A stretch of 64,000 nt of DNA from contig CM075675.1 in NCBI GenBank assembly GCA_037962975.1, forward strand, positions 102,849,718 to 102,913,717, in the 5' to 3' direction. Both the position numbers and the translations under genes were made by a program. Source of the DNA: Clitoria ternatea (Eukaryota > Streptophyta > Magnoliopsida > Fabales > Fabaceae). Positions 1 through 11,257 of the stretch are shown here, piece after piece. Position 1 is the first letter of the stretch, and each line of letters starts with the position of its first letter. Below the pieces are notes generated by a model that worked only from the letters and a program-made list of their open reading frames with translations, did not search any database and was not told the origin of the DNA.

Positions 1-331
1 AATAAAATAAATTTTTGTTTCTACTCTTTTTATTTTATTTTATTATACTCCCTTAGATAGAAGGATGAAAAGGGGAAACTAGTTAGTTTAGATGTAACTA
101 GTTAGTTCAGTTTGTAGAAGCTGTTAGTTGCATAGCAGCATTTCCCACTTTTCCCCCTTGGTGTATATATATATACCCTTGTATCTCTCACATTTCTAAT
201 CAATCAAGTGCATAATTCATGTTATCCCTTGTTCAATTCTCTCTACGGATTTTGCTCTCATTTCTCTGTGACCCTTGTCTATCCGTATACTTATTTTTGA
301 AATTGGATATAGATTTACCCTTGGTGACTTA
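1..331. other. Intron or flank of the IDM1-like gene, with LTR-like sequence
   Basis: No coding segment is visible here. After removal of the copia insertion at 332-6200, this stretch joins directly to the intron that ends at 6340, so it is probably intronic. The part from about 60 to 280 has a TATA-like run near 164-176 followed by C/T-rich sequence, which resembles the end of a copia LTR. I could not find its partner or a target duplication, so that reading is weak. Confidence 0.4.
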
Positions 332-503
332 TGTTAGAATATTGTAAATATAGCAATATGTAATTAGAATTAATTAGGATTGATTGTATATGGTTGTATT
401 ATGATCTTGTATTTATTACATCCTTATTATAAATATGCTACTCTGTTGTGTATTCAAACACACATAATCAAATCATTGCCTCTCGGTTTCCTCGTTTTCA
501 ACA
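332..503 (+). repeat. 5' LTR of copia element
   Basis: This is a 172-bp repeat, matched by 6054-6200. It carries about 25 bp near 441-466 that are missing from the 3' copy. Most of the differences between the two copies are transitions. Confidence 0.93.
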
Positions 504-517
504 AGGTATCTAGAGCC
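504..517 (+). other. Primer binding site of copia element
   Basis: AGGTATCTAGAGCC directly abuts the LTR. It matches the usual plant copia site for initiator tRNA-Met, TGGTATCAGAGCC, apart from a changed first base and one extra T. Confidence 0.8.
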
Positions 518-1025
518 TAACCTAACAAGAGGCCACTTCGATTGTTTACCCAGTGGGCCCACTACTCACCGGTGATTTTTTTTTTCGAAACCTGTGTTTC
601 GTCTCCAGGTTTTTCAATCTCCTCTCTACTTTTTGGTCGTGTTTCCCTCTCCTGCCATCTCCTTTTCTTTTCCTTTATTTTTTCGTTGTCCGCTCCGTTT
701 TTGCCAACTGCTGACGCCGTTTTTTGATGACTTTCCGCCTGACCACCCCTCGGATCAAGAGTGCCTCCACGAGACCAGCCAATCCCCGAAACGTCGCCTC
801 CAACGGCCTTGGCACGCGCCCCCATGTGTTGCATCTTCGTTACGTGATTTTGCCCGGTTTTCTCTCTCCGGTTTGGCCTGTTACACTCGCCTCCTCCTGT
901 AGCTTTAGATTTTGCTATTGGTTGTTCATTTCAGACACCATTTGACGTCGTTTGGGTTCGTTTGCTTCGTTGTTTGTGCATTTTCTCTCTCCTCTGCTGT
1001 TGTTGTTGTTCTTGCCATTGTTCTT
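518..1025 (+). other. Untranslated leader of copia element
   Basis: This is the long C/T-rich leader between the primer binding site and the first gag codons. Short open frames occur here on both strands, but none resembles a known protein. Confidence 0.7.
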
Positions 1026-2123
1026 ATGGCTGCTGCTGCCACTGTTACTGTTCTTAATACTTTAACGTAGAAAAATTTGATGGGACTATGTCACATGGGC
1101 TTCCAACGTCAAACTTTGGTTTAAGGGACATGACTATCTTGATCATCTTACAACTAACGAAGACTCTATTGCTGCTGCTGACCGCACCAAATGGGGCAGT
1201 CTAGATGCCCCACTTTGTAGCCTTTTGAAATCAACTCTATCCCCTACTCAATCAAATATTTTCGCCCTTACGACACCTGTGAATCTCTTTGGGCGCTAGT
1301 CGGGCGCAAGCCAAGATTCTTCATACTAATGACACTTAACGATTATATGGGATTTCGAGACTCTTATGCAACTTCTCACTCCTGAACAACTTACCGGCCA
1401 TATATCTGATTATTTGGGCAAAGTCAATAGTGTTCTTCATGATTTGAATGAAGTTCTTCCCTTGGTTGACAATCCAACCATAGATTTTAAGAACCGTCGC
1501 AAACTCTTTATAGCATTAGCATTACATGGTCTTCCTCTTGAGTATGAGGTTGTTCGTGAGCAAATTCTTGGTTCTCCTTTGGTCCCTACAATGGATTCCA
1601 CTTGGTCAACTCTAATCTGTGCCAAGGCCAAGTTTCCCACTTCTATGACTGCCCCTTCAATGCCCATTCCTATTGAGGCTGACTCTTCTGCTATGGTTGC
1701 TCAGGACTGGAACCACAATTGTCGTTTTGGCAAAAATCGACCAAAATGTAAGCATTGTAACAAGCATGGACACACTATTGATAGTTGTTTTGCATTACAT
1801 GGTCGCCCACTAGAAAGGCGAATGTTGTGCAGGTACCTTTTGAAGTGACTGAGCCACCCATCTCCACCTCTTCATTTGGACCGCGCATTATGCCCACACC
1901 TACTTACGACAATTTTCTCCGGTGGTTTGAGGAGTCTAAGGTTTTAGGTTTCACAGCTTCTGTGGTGCAAACAGGTAATTCTTTCATTGGTGTTTCTCAC
2001 TCTCTTGGTCCTTGGGTCCTTGACTCAGGGGTAACTGATCATATTACTAGTAACAAGTCCTTATTCTCTACTCTTTCTAGCTCTAGTTTTTTACCTTCCA
2101 TTACTATGACTAGTGGGTCCTAA
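1026..2123 (+). pseudogene. Broken copia gag and protease
   Basis: The start at 1026 (MAAAATVTV) meets a stop at about 1066. The gag text then moves between frames: WASNVKLWFKGHDYLDHLTT is readable around 1108-1160 in another frame. From 1366 to 1848 the frame is open and holds the gag C-terminal half, with a CCHC knuckle (CKHCNKHGHTIDSC) at about 1748-1789. The next frame, to 2123, carries the aspartic protease motif DSGVTDHIT near 2021. The frame changes and stops mean no working polyprotein could be made. Confidence 0.85.
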
Positions 2124-2329
2124 ACTCAATCTTAAGAACTTGGTACTGTTCACCCTCTTCCTTCTAATGTCTATTGACAATGTTCTTTATGTACCCGAGT
2201 CTCCCTTTAATTTATTATCCATTAGTCGTTTGACTCGCTCTCTTGATTGCATTGTATCATTTACTAAGAACTCTACTTTCATCTAGGATCGGAGTTCGGG
2301 ACGGATGATTGGCACCGAATGAGTCATAT

Positions 2330-3660
2330 GAGCTTTATCAATTTCAACCTTATGCACACGTTGGGTCAGCAGTGGATTCTAGTCTCGTCCATGCTCGGTT
2401 GGGTCATCCAAGTCTTCACAAATTGCAAATAATGATGCTCACACTTTCCAAGTTGTCTACATTATCTTGTGAGTCGTGTTAATAGTCGTACTTCTTTTAA
2501 TAATTGAGTCTCAGATTGAGCTGCGTCTCCCTTTAGCTTAGTCCATTATGATATTTGGGGTCCATGTCGTACTGTATCTAATTTAGGATATCAATATTTT
2601 GTCTCCTTTATTGATGATTACTATAGGTGTACCTGATTATTTTTAATGAAGAATCGTTCTGAGTTATTTTTAATCTTTCAAAATTTTTGCAATAAAATTA
2701 AAACGCAATTTGGAGTTCCTTTACGTACCTTGCGTAGTGATAATGCCCGTGAATATTTATCTAATCCATTTCAATCATTTATAACTTCTTATGGGATTTT
2801 ACACCAAACATCTTGTGTTCATACTCCTCAATAGAATAGGATTGCAGAAAAGAAAAATCGACATCTTGTCGAAATAACTCGAACACTTCTTTTACATGGT
2901 AACGTTCCTCATCAGTTTTGGGGGGATGTTCTTACATCTTGTTATTTAATTAATCGTATGCCCTTCTCTGTTCTTGCTAATCAGGTACCCTACTCCATCT
3001 TGTTTCCTCATCAGTCTTTATATTCTTTACCACCCCGTGTTTTTGGTTCTACTTGTTTTGTTCACAACCTTCGCACGGGCGCTGATAAACTCTCCGCCCG
3101 GGCTAATAAATGTGTGTTTCTTGGTTATACAAGGTCTCAAAAAGGTTAAAAATGTTACTCTCCTAGTCTTCATCGTTACTTTGTTTTCGCCGATGTTACC
3201 TTTTTGAGTCTAGTCCATATTTTATAAATCCAGTGTCTAGTCCTGTTTCTGTTTCTCCCATGCAGGTTATATATCAGTCTCTTGTGGTCATAGATATCCC
3301 AACTGATCTACCTCCTCCTCTTCAGGTGTATCACTGTCAGCCCCGTCCTACTTTGGAGGTTCCACCTGATGAAGTCCTATCTGACTTACCTTTGGAGTCA
3401 ACTACTCTGTTTTTTCCGACTTCGTCTCCTGATAGTTGTTTTCCTATTGCTATCCACAAAGGTATTCGTTCCACTCGTAATCCCTCTCCTCATTATGTTG
3501 CTTTGTATTATCATCGTTCGTCCCCTTCCCATTATATTGGTGTGTCTTCTTTGTCTTTTGTTGTTATTCCTAAAAATTTAGGTGAAGCTTTGTCTCATTT
3601 TGGACGGCGACAAACCATGATTGAGGAAATTAGTGCACTACAAAGCAGTGAAACTTAGGA
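2330..3660 (+). pseudogene. Broken copia integrase
   Basis: A GAG-pre-integrase segment (ARLGHPSLHKL) is readable around 2392-2424. The integrase core follows: YDIWGP near 2548 (first Asp), LRSDNAREY near 2730 (second Asp), and IAEKKNRH near 2840 (Glu). The C-terminal FGSTCFVHN...KCVFLGY segment runs to about 3140. Stops lie at about 2632, 2833 and 3148, and a final stop follows at 3656. The region from 3233 to 3658 is the variable linker ahead of reverse transcriptase. Confidence 0.82.
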
Positions 3661-6002
3661 TCTTGTTCCACTTCCCTCCGGTAAGACAGTGGTTGGATGT
3701 AGGTGGGTCTACACAGTCAAATTGGCCCAGATGGTTCTATTGATCGATTGAAGGCTCGCTTGGTGGTCAAAGGCTATACTCAAATTTTTGGCCTTGATTA
3801 TGGTCATACTTTCTCCCTAGTGGCTAAGATGGCCTCTGTACGCCTATTTCTCTCCATCGCTACCATCTGTCATTGGCCTCTTTTCTAGCTAGATATCAAG
3901 AATGCCTTCCTCCATGGTGATCTAACCAAAGATGTATATATGGAGCAACCACCTAGTTTTGTTGCTTAGGGGGAGTGTTCAAGATTAGTTTGTCGACTTT
4001 GGAAGTCTCTTATGGTCTTAAACAATCCCCAAGATAGCACTGTGGTAAAAGACTTTGGCATGACTCGGAGTGAGGCGAATCATTCTGTTTTCTATCGCTA
4101 TTCTACCTTCAGGTGTGTTTACTTGGTTGTGTATGTTGACGACATTGTCATCATCAAGGTAGTTAAAATCGGTATTCTATGTTGAATCGTAGAGGGTCCC
4201 AAAAATCGTAAATCGTAAGATTTTAAAAATTCCTATATATACATGTAAATTCTTATATTTTTATATATGCATAAAAATTTTAGTATATAAAACACTAAAG
4301 ATTTAGTTTAAATTTAAATAAATATTAAATAGAGTTTATTTTTATAGGAAAACCTTAGAAATATGAACCACACCCCCTTTATGACTGTAAAATTTTGAAT
4401 GCCCATTAACTTTCTTTTACCCATTCCAAGAAAATAGTCATTATTTCATTTATTAAAAAACTAAAAAGCCATAACTTCTCTCTCTTCTTTCATCCTCTTT
4501 CTTTTCAGTTTTTCATAAAAAAATCGGGATGATTTTTCAGGTTCCCTCTCTTCTCCCTTCTTTTCTTAAAAAACTGAAAAGTCATTCTTCATTCTCTCTT
4601 CTTCTCCCTTCTTTTCTTTTTAGTTTCTCTCTCTTCTTCCCCCTTCTTTTCTTTTCATTTCTTTTCAAAAACTGAAAGGTCCATCTTCCTCCTATCTTCT
4701 ACGCTGGAAACGCGAGCTACAAGAAAACAGCAGCTGGAAACTCGAAAACCCAAAAGCAACAGCTGGAACGAAAACACAAAAACAGAGCACGAGCTACAGC
4801 AGGAACGAAGAAGACGAAGCTTGTTCCGAATCAGCGACGACGGTGGCTGCTCGGCAGAGAAGACGTTGCGCGGCAAAGGAAGGGAATCGTGTGGTCTGAG
4901 AAGGTGAAAACACTGGTCAGACCCAGTTCTTAAAACCGGGTTAGGGCAAAAAAGGGTCCCCTCAAAATCGCATCTTCCCTTTAAGTCGCGATTTTCACGA
5001 CTTTTATGACCAGAATCGCGATTCACGTGCGATTCGACTCCATTTCCGATTCTACAAACAACTTGAATAGCCAGGCCATTGAAAAATTGAAGAATCGCGA
5101 TTTTAGCTACCATGGTCATATCATAAGTAGTGATCACATTGGCATTGTTCTTTTAAAACAACATTTGCATCACCACTTTCAAACAAAAGATCTTGGGAGG
5201 CTTCTCTACTTCTTGGGGATAGAGGTGGCACAATCTAGATCAGGCGTTGTGATTTCTCAAAGAAAGTATGCGATGGATATTTTGGAGGAAACCGGCTTGA
5301 TGGGGACCAAACCGTTAGATGCTCCTAATATGGATCCCAACACTAAGCTTATACCGAAACAAGGGGAGCCTCTCTCAGATTCAGAGAGATATAGGAGACT
5401 AGTTGGAAAGTTAAATTACTTTACTGTCACACGTCCTGACATTTCCTTTAGTGTTAGTGTGGTAAGTCAATTTCTCAACTCCCCTTGTGAAGGTCACTAG
5501 GGTGCGATCTGCGATCATCCGCATCTTAAAATATATCGAAGGGGCATTGATAAAGGGCTCTTGTATGAAGACAAGGGTCATACTCGAATAATTGGATACT
5601 CATGCTGACTAAGCAGGATCTCTTATTGATAGAAGGTCTACAACAAGCTATTGTGTATTCCTTGGGGATAACTTAGTTTCTTGGAAAAGTAAGAAGCAGA
5701 GTGTTGTAGATCAGTTAAGTGCAGAAGCGGAGGACTGAGCCGTGGCTTTAGCTACATGTGAGCTCATATGGCTCAAACAGTTGCTTGAAAAACTAAAATT
5801 TGGGGAAACGACACTGATGACACTCATATGTGATAATCGAGCAGCATTGCACATTTCTTCTAATCCAGTGTTTCATGAGAGGACCAAACACATTGAAGTA
5901 GACTGCAACTTATCAAGAGACATTGTTACGAAATTTGTAAATTCCAATGATCAATTGGCAGATGTTCTCACAAAGTCTTTTACGGGTCCTTATATTAAAT
6001 AA
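3661..6002 (+). pseudogene. Broken copia reverse transcriptase and RNase H
   Basis: Reverse transcriptase text starts near 3690 (KARLVVKGYTQ, LDIKNAFLHGD, MEQPPSF) and reaches the catalytic YVDDIVI at about 4133-4153. There it is interrupted by a 958-bp DNA element. It resumes at about 5124 with LLKQHLHHHFQTKDLG, YFLGIEVAQS and GKLNYFTVTRPDI. RNase H ends the frame at 6002 (CDNRAALHI, RTKHIEVDCN, DQLADVLTKS). In-frame stops occur at about 3886, 3967 and 5498, and again between 5500 and 5740. Confidence 0.88.
4157..5114. mobile_element. Mutator-like non-autonomous DNA element inside copia RT
   Basis: Terminal inverted repeats begin GGTAGTTAAAATCG at 4158 and, read on the other strand, GGTAGCTAAAATCG from 5111. 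The flanks carry GTCATCATCA (4147-4156) and GTCATATCA (5115-5123), an imperfect direct repeat of 9-10 bp; 9-bp duplications are typical of Mutator-like elements. Removing the element rejoins the copia RT text just after its YVDD motif. There is no transposase. The middle (4480-4680) is a C/T-rich tract, and the minus-strand open frame at 4655-5137 does not look like a known protein. A hAT-type element is the main alternative. Confidence 0.72.
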
Positions 6003-6040
6003 TATGTGACAAGCTTGGTGCATATGATTTATATGCTCCA

Positions 6041-6053
6041 ACTTGAGAGGGAG
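6041..6053 (+). other. Polypurine tract of copia element
   Basis: ACTTGAGAGGGAGTG ends directly at the right LTR. It is close to the common plant copia tract CTTGAGGGGGAGTG. Confidence 0.85.
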
Positions 6054-6200
6054 TGTTAGAACATTATAAATATAACAATATGTATTAGAATTAATTAGGA
6101 GTGATTGTATATAATTGGATTATGATCTTGTATTTATTACATCCTTATTATAAATATGCTACTCCGTTGTGTATGCCTCTCGGTTTCCTCATTCTCAACA
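6054..6200 (+). repeat. 3' LTR of copia element
   Basis: This 147-bp copy of the left LTR lacks about 25 bp before GCCTCTCGG. It ends CTCAACA, and the target duplication ACTTA follows at once. Confidence 0.93.
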
Positions 6201-6340
6201 ACTTAAATTCCAAATGTTCCCATGCTTGCTTCTTTCTGGCTTTGTTTAATAATATTGTATCTTTGGATGTTCCCCCATTTAGTTGTTTTTGGCTTTCTTC
6301 AATTGCTTTATATGTTTCTAAACCCATCTGTTATTAGCAG

Positions 6341-7244
6341 ATGTTGATATCTGTCAAGGTAGAGAGGCTTGTGATATCAGCCATTCCAGATTTGGTTGAG
6401 ACATGGACTAAGGGTTTTGGATTCATACCTGTTGATGACATTGAAAAGCAAAAATTGAACAAAGTTAACTTGATGGTTTTTCCTGGGACGGTGTTACTTG
6501 AAAAGCCCTTGTACAGAAAGGAGAAAAATGAAGGTATCTCTATTTGGTATATATTTTTAGTATACAATCATGGTTAAATACTCACTAAAATTAATTGTTT
6601 TGTCAGATGAATCAGGGCTGTCAGATTGCGATCAATCCACTCCAGCAACAGATGAATCAATCAAAGTAGGTGTCTGTTCTGAAGGAACGATCATTGCTGA
6701 ATCATTGCCACATGATGTTGGAAACACAACTACCATCAACGATGAAGCTATGTCAGAACATGAAGCTGTGGATGGCAAAAGTTTCTCAGACTATAAGGCT
6801 GATGGTGAAACCAGCAGAGACGATAATATGCAAGCTGTTGACACTGCATTAGGAGGCAAAGAATCAACAGACATAAGCAGCTGTTTAAGAGAAGATCAGA
6901 TCATCCAATTGACAGTGTCTGATGTCCCAGAGAAATCTACTGAAGAAACCGATGTGCAGGAATTGAGAACAAGCAACAAAATGAAAATGGCGAGTGATTC
7001 AGTGCAGCAATCTAGTGAGAATTGTTGTGCCAACAAAGATGGTGCTGAACCAGGTATAGGAATTGTTGATGAGAAGAGTATCGAAGTAAATGAAGATCAG
7101 GGAAATGCTTTGCAAGGCTATTTTTCAAACGTGTCATGCAAAACATTTTTAGGTAGCAATTTTGACATGGATTCCAACATTGAGTGCTCAGTGATGTATG
7201 ATGAAACCACCTTTTTTGGAACATTTGCTAAGTCTGCTAGCTGA
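6341..7244 (+). CDS. IDM1-like PHD/GNAT-type protein, last two exons (partial)
   Basis: There are two exons. Exon 6341-6533 follows the acceptor TTATTAGCAG and ends GAAG at a GTATCT donor. Exon 6607-7244 follows the acceptor TTTTGTCAG; joined, the split codon reads GAT and the frame runs to TGA at 7242-7244. The first exon encodes SVKVERLVISAIPDLVETWT, then GFGFIPVDD and NLMVFPGTVLLEKPL. This matches the end of the GNAT-like acyltransferase domain in plant proteins of the INCREASED DNA METHYLATION 1 type, which also carry PHD fingers and link histone acetylation to active demethylation. The second exon is a 212-residue acidic, serine-rich tail that is poorly conserved in the family. The main exons lie upstream of the window. 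A 5.9-kb copia element sits in the preceding intron; whether the gene is still spliced correctly cannot be told. Confidence 0.75.
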
Positions 7245-8686
7245 AATGGAAGATGAAGGAAAATAGATGTTTAGAGAGATTTCGCATTGCTCATAACAAG
7301 CTTGTTTAGAGTATCATAGGGAGGAAACTAGCTGCAAAAAGTGGAAACATGATAAAATGGATTCAAGACACGAAATTAAGTTAAATGTGACAAAATATAT
7401 ATAACTGGGAACTGGTGTGTAGCATAAGATAGAAGCAAATGACATGTTCATGCCCTTGCCCTTTTTGTTAGTTATTAGTTGGTGGGTAAAATAAGATAAG
7501 ATACAATTAAAGTAATTCTTCTAATTTTTTCTTTTATTTTTATTTTATAATTCAAATTAAAAAAACAAAAATAAAAGAAATAATGAACGTATATTTCTCA
7601 AGAAAAGGTGTTTTGAATTGATTAATTTAATAAAGTAAATTTTGCAAAAACATTTAAAAAAATGAAATATAGTTTTTTGAAACAGAAAAAATTATCTATT
7701 CAGTTGTTTATATGAATAAAAAAATAATAACTATTAATAACTCAACTAGGATCTACTCTTTGAGTAGAATTCAAGAGGTCCCGTTGATTTCTTATGTTTT
7801 TATTTCAAAAAACTCAATATAATTTAAATACTAAGCTCAAACCTGTTTCTTTTAAGATATTTAGAATTAATTGGATTTTTTTAGTTAAAACTTTTAGAAC
7901 TAAAAAAAATATTTTTTTTAATTTTTTTTGAGTTCTTTAAAAATAGGATAAAAAATGAAAATCGATTTTGGGGAGAACTAGGACAATTCTACTTCCTTTC
8001 TCCAAATTGTTAAAAAAACAAAAGTTTTTTTTTATCTTTTTTTTTTCATTCAATCTTTTTTAGTGGATCGGAAGATAAGATGTCAAGGAAGGAATGTTGC
8101 TCCAAAATAAGATCATTGCTATGGTTAAGTGTCAGTTTGATTTATAGTTAGAACTTACCTAGATGGGTTGATTAAAAGTAAATAGGTCAAGGTCTAAATG
8201 AGATTTTGTTTAAAAACAGAAATTGGATGACTAAAATGACCTTACTTATAAATCTTTTGGGTCCATTAATACAAGTTGAACATTCAACATAAGTGGTGAA
8301 ATGGTTGTAAAAGCAAATATCTGCTTCCCAAGTGATTATTTCTCACTAAGATTACAGTTTTTGATGCCCAGGATTACACGTTTCCGCTGTATAAATTTAA
8401 AAAGAAAAAGAATGGTGATTAATTTGCAACGGTAAAAATAAAGAGAAACTCTCTTCTCATTTGATTTATTTGATTATGAAACATATATTTATAAAATTTT
8501 TATGTCGCCTTGATGATTATATGGTTCAAATAAATAAATATTATTTATTTATTCATGACAAATAATTTTTATTTGGATAACTTTAAGTTCCTGTATTATT
8601 ATTCTTTTGCGTTTTTTTTAAAAATTTTTAGTTCCTACTTTCTATTGCACCATGGAGCACATAATTCAACTCACCTAGATTGTTAT

Positions 8687-8688
<2 letters not shown>

Positions 8689-8751
<63 letters not shown>
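8689..8751. repeat. (AT)n microsatellite
   Basis: An almost uninterrupted run of about 31 AT dinucleotides. The small open frames that cross it are artefacts of the repeat. Confidence 0.97.
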
Positions 8752-8755
<4 letters not shown>

Positions 8756-9869
8756 GATATTTGTTATTTGTACAACAAAATTCTTTCACATCATTCATTT
8801 TATTTTACATCTCTTTGTCTTCTCTCTATCCCTCTTCATAAAACATTATACATATTGTATTTCTCTAAAAAGAAAATTACTCTTATTACACTTTTTTTAA
8901 TCTTTAACCTCTAGAAATAAAAAAATTTATTTTTTTTAGAAAAGTTGCATTTATTACAATTTTTATGTTATGATTATTTTTTTATTAGCAAATAAATAAT
9001 AACATTTAAAAAAGTACAATAAATACCTTAATCCATATATAAAATTAAGAGTTTATAAACTTAAAAGACGTAAAAGGGGTTTTTGTAATAAACTCCTAAA
9101 GAAACTTTTCATCAAATCCAACACCTATATTAATCAATTCTAGCATATTTTTTTAAACAAATAGACCCATTATAAATATTACATTATTTTAACCCCCCAA
9201 AATCTAAAATCTAAATAGTAACAAATCATAACATAACAAACACATGTTTACTTCCCAGTCAAAACCTAATCTCAAAGTACTCTCATAATGAAAATTATGG
9301 TCATAATGCAATGTTGAAAAACAATTCATCCAATTGTAACACATTTGCTACAAGAAATAAGAGATTTTACAAACGAAAAATAGATGAAAGTTTGACTCCA
9401 CACATTCCTCAAAAAAATAATGGATGATTCTATTGGCACCCTTTTTGAATCTATACATATTGTTGAAAGGTAAAAAGACATTAAAAGTTGTGGTTATTGG
9501 CACCTCTATTTATTGTTAAAAGGTAAAAAGACATTTATAAAAAGTTGTGCCATAAAGAATTGAAATTATTTTTTAAAAAAATTATGAGATTAATTAATTC
9601 ATGCTTTCATTGTTCTAGCATGATTTTAGTTCATATCACGTTATTTCCTCACCATCACGTTATTCCTGTAAATTTTAATAAAAATAAAAATAACAATAAA
9701 ATAAAAATAATAATGTAAATGAAATATTATCGAATCAAAATAATAAACTAACACGTTATTCCTATAATATTTAATAATAAATAATAATAATAAAATAAAA
9801 TTAAAAAAATAATAATACAATTAAGTAAAATGATAAAATAAATAAATATTTAAATTGATTAGACAAATG

Positions 9870-9871
<2 letters not shown>

Positions 9872-9950
<79 letters not shown>
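9872..9950. repeat. (AT)n microsatellite
   Basis: An uninterrupted run of about 39 AT dinucleotides, longer than the one at 8.7 kb and likely to vary in length between individuals. Confidence 0.97.
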
Positions 9951-9955
<5 letters not shown>

Positions 9956-11006
9956 GGTTGCGAGATGAGGAGGAAGGGTGTTGTTAGTTGTGATTGTGAA
10001 GAAGGATTGTTTGTGTGGCCCGAGTCTCTGACATTCATGCGCTTTATGCATTTATTATTATCTATACAGATTTCCTTAGAATGGAAGGAGTGTGCCCAAA
10101 CCTCAAAGAAAACTTAAATAATAGGATTAATTTTCTACACCTATTTATTGTTAAAAAGGATGCGGGGTGCCACTAGTATACCACATGACATATTTGATTC
10201 CTCAATCCAGTCAAGTTTTGCTTAGTTTGAATGCTAATAAATAAAAACCTCCAACTTTAAGATAAACGTTACTATTCCAATAAAAGTGCACAAATAAGCT
10301 ATGCCACATATTTGAATGTTGATGCACAAGGTTATGATCAATTTTCACTTGATATAAACCGGAGGATGATTCCAGCATACCCATGAGTCACTTATGCCCA
10401 ACAAAACCATGAAGAATCTGAAACAAAGACGACAATAATTCCTACTCTCAAACAAACAATTCTTTATGTTACTTTCATTCTTCATCCACAAGCCTATCTA
10501 GGCCAACATTGCATTTTGTTGAGTTGATATTAGAAATAATCTTTGAAACTTTGTTTTAATGTTTGATTCCCCATTTAACAATCCAACCAAAATCTTGTAT
10601 ATAAATCATCACCTATATTCCTCCTCAAATTATCCATAAACTATGCTCTCCTATTTTAATCTTGCCGGATAAGTCTCTTCACCACCACCCTTCCTCAAAA
10701 ACATCTCATTTTTCATATCTAAACTCATTTCCATATTTTAACTCTAACACTCTTGTGTTATGATAATATTTATTCCCAAAAGAAAAAAACTTACTACTGT
10801 AAGTGAATAAAACTTAGCTTTAAAGATTAAAATTTTAAAAAATCCTTTATAAAAAGAAACAAATAAATCAGATAAAAAAACAGAGAGAGAACCTGATTTA
10901 ACTGTTAAAGTGTAAATAACATATGCTTGTTGTCTAAGCATAAGTGCGCGTTTACATACCATTTTCCAAAGAAAAAAAAATTAAATTAAATTAAATTAAA
11001 TATACC

Positions 11007-11014
11007 TATAAAAT
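11007..11014 (+). promoter_or_regulatory. Probable TATA box of the GT31 gene
   Basis: TATAAAAT lies about 250 bp before the start codon, just after an (AAATT)n stretch at 10979-11000. The interval to 11257 would hold a short 5' UTR that includes a CAG repeat at about 11175-11190. No transcript start can be seen directly. Confidence 0.45.
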
Positions 11015-11257
11015 GAACACCTTTTTTATTTAAGAAATCATTAATTAAAACGAAAATTAGATTACGTTGTCCTTGATCGCTTCGAAATCTCCATCAGTTT
11101 CTTTCACTTCAATTTCACTACATTGATTCAACTAACTCTTTGTTCCTCTGTAGCTCCACCATACCCATCCATCAGCAGCAGCAGCAGCAATGCCCCAATG
11201 ATCCAATTCTCCATTCCCACACAACCTGGGCTTCTTCCAGTTCCGGGTTGAAAAACC

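Larger units (their letters stand above)
332..6200 (+). mobile_element. Decayed Ty1/copia LTR retrotransposon
   Basis: The element has two LTRs starting TGTTAGAA and ending CAACA. A Met-type primer binding site follows the left LTR and a polypurine tract precedes the right one. The TSD ACTTA lies at 327-331 and 6201-6205. Inside, in the order expected for copia, are gag with one CCHC knuckle, protease, integrase, reverse transcriptase and RNase H, all broken by stops and frameshifts. A separate DNA element sits at 4157-5114. The LTRs differ at about ten aligned positions, so the insertion is old. It lies in an intron of the IDM1-like gene, in the same orientation as the gene. Confidence 0.95.
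7245..11006. other. 3' UTR and AT-rich intergenic DNA
   Basis: The first 200-250 bases after the stop are probably 3' UTR. Beyond that is AT-rich sequence with many A and T homopolymers and two long AT microsatellites. I see no gene, no RNA gene and no clear transposon ends. Confidence 0.6.

Noticed and set aside
4655..5137. 160-residue minus-strand frame inside the Mutator-like insertion
   Set aside because: It runs through the terminal repeat into copia sequence and shows no recognisable domain; the C/T-rich plus strand gives long minus-strand frames by composition.
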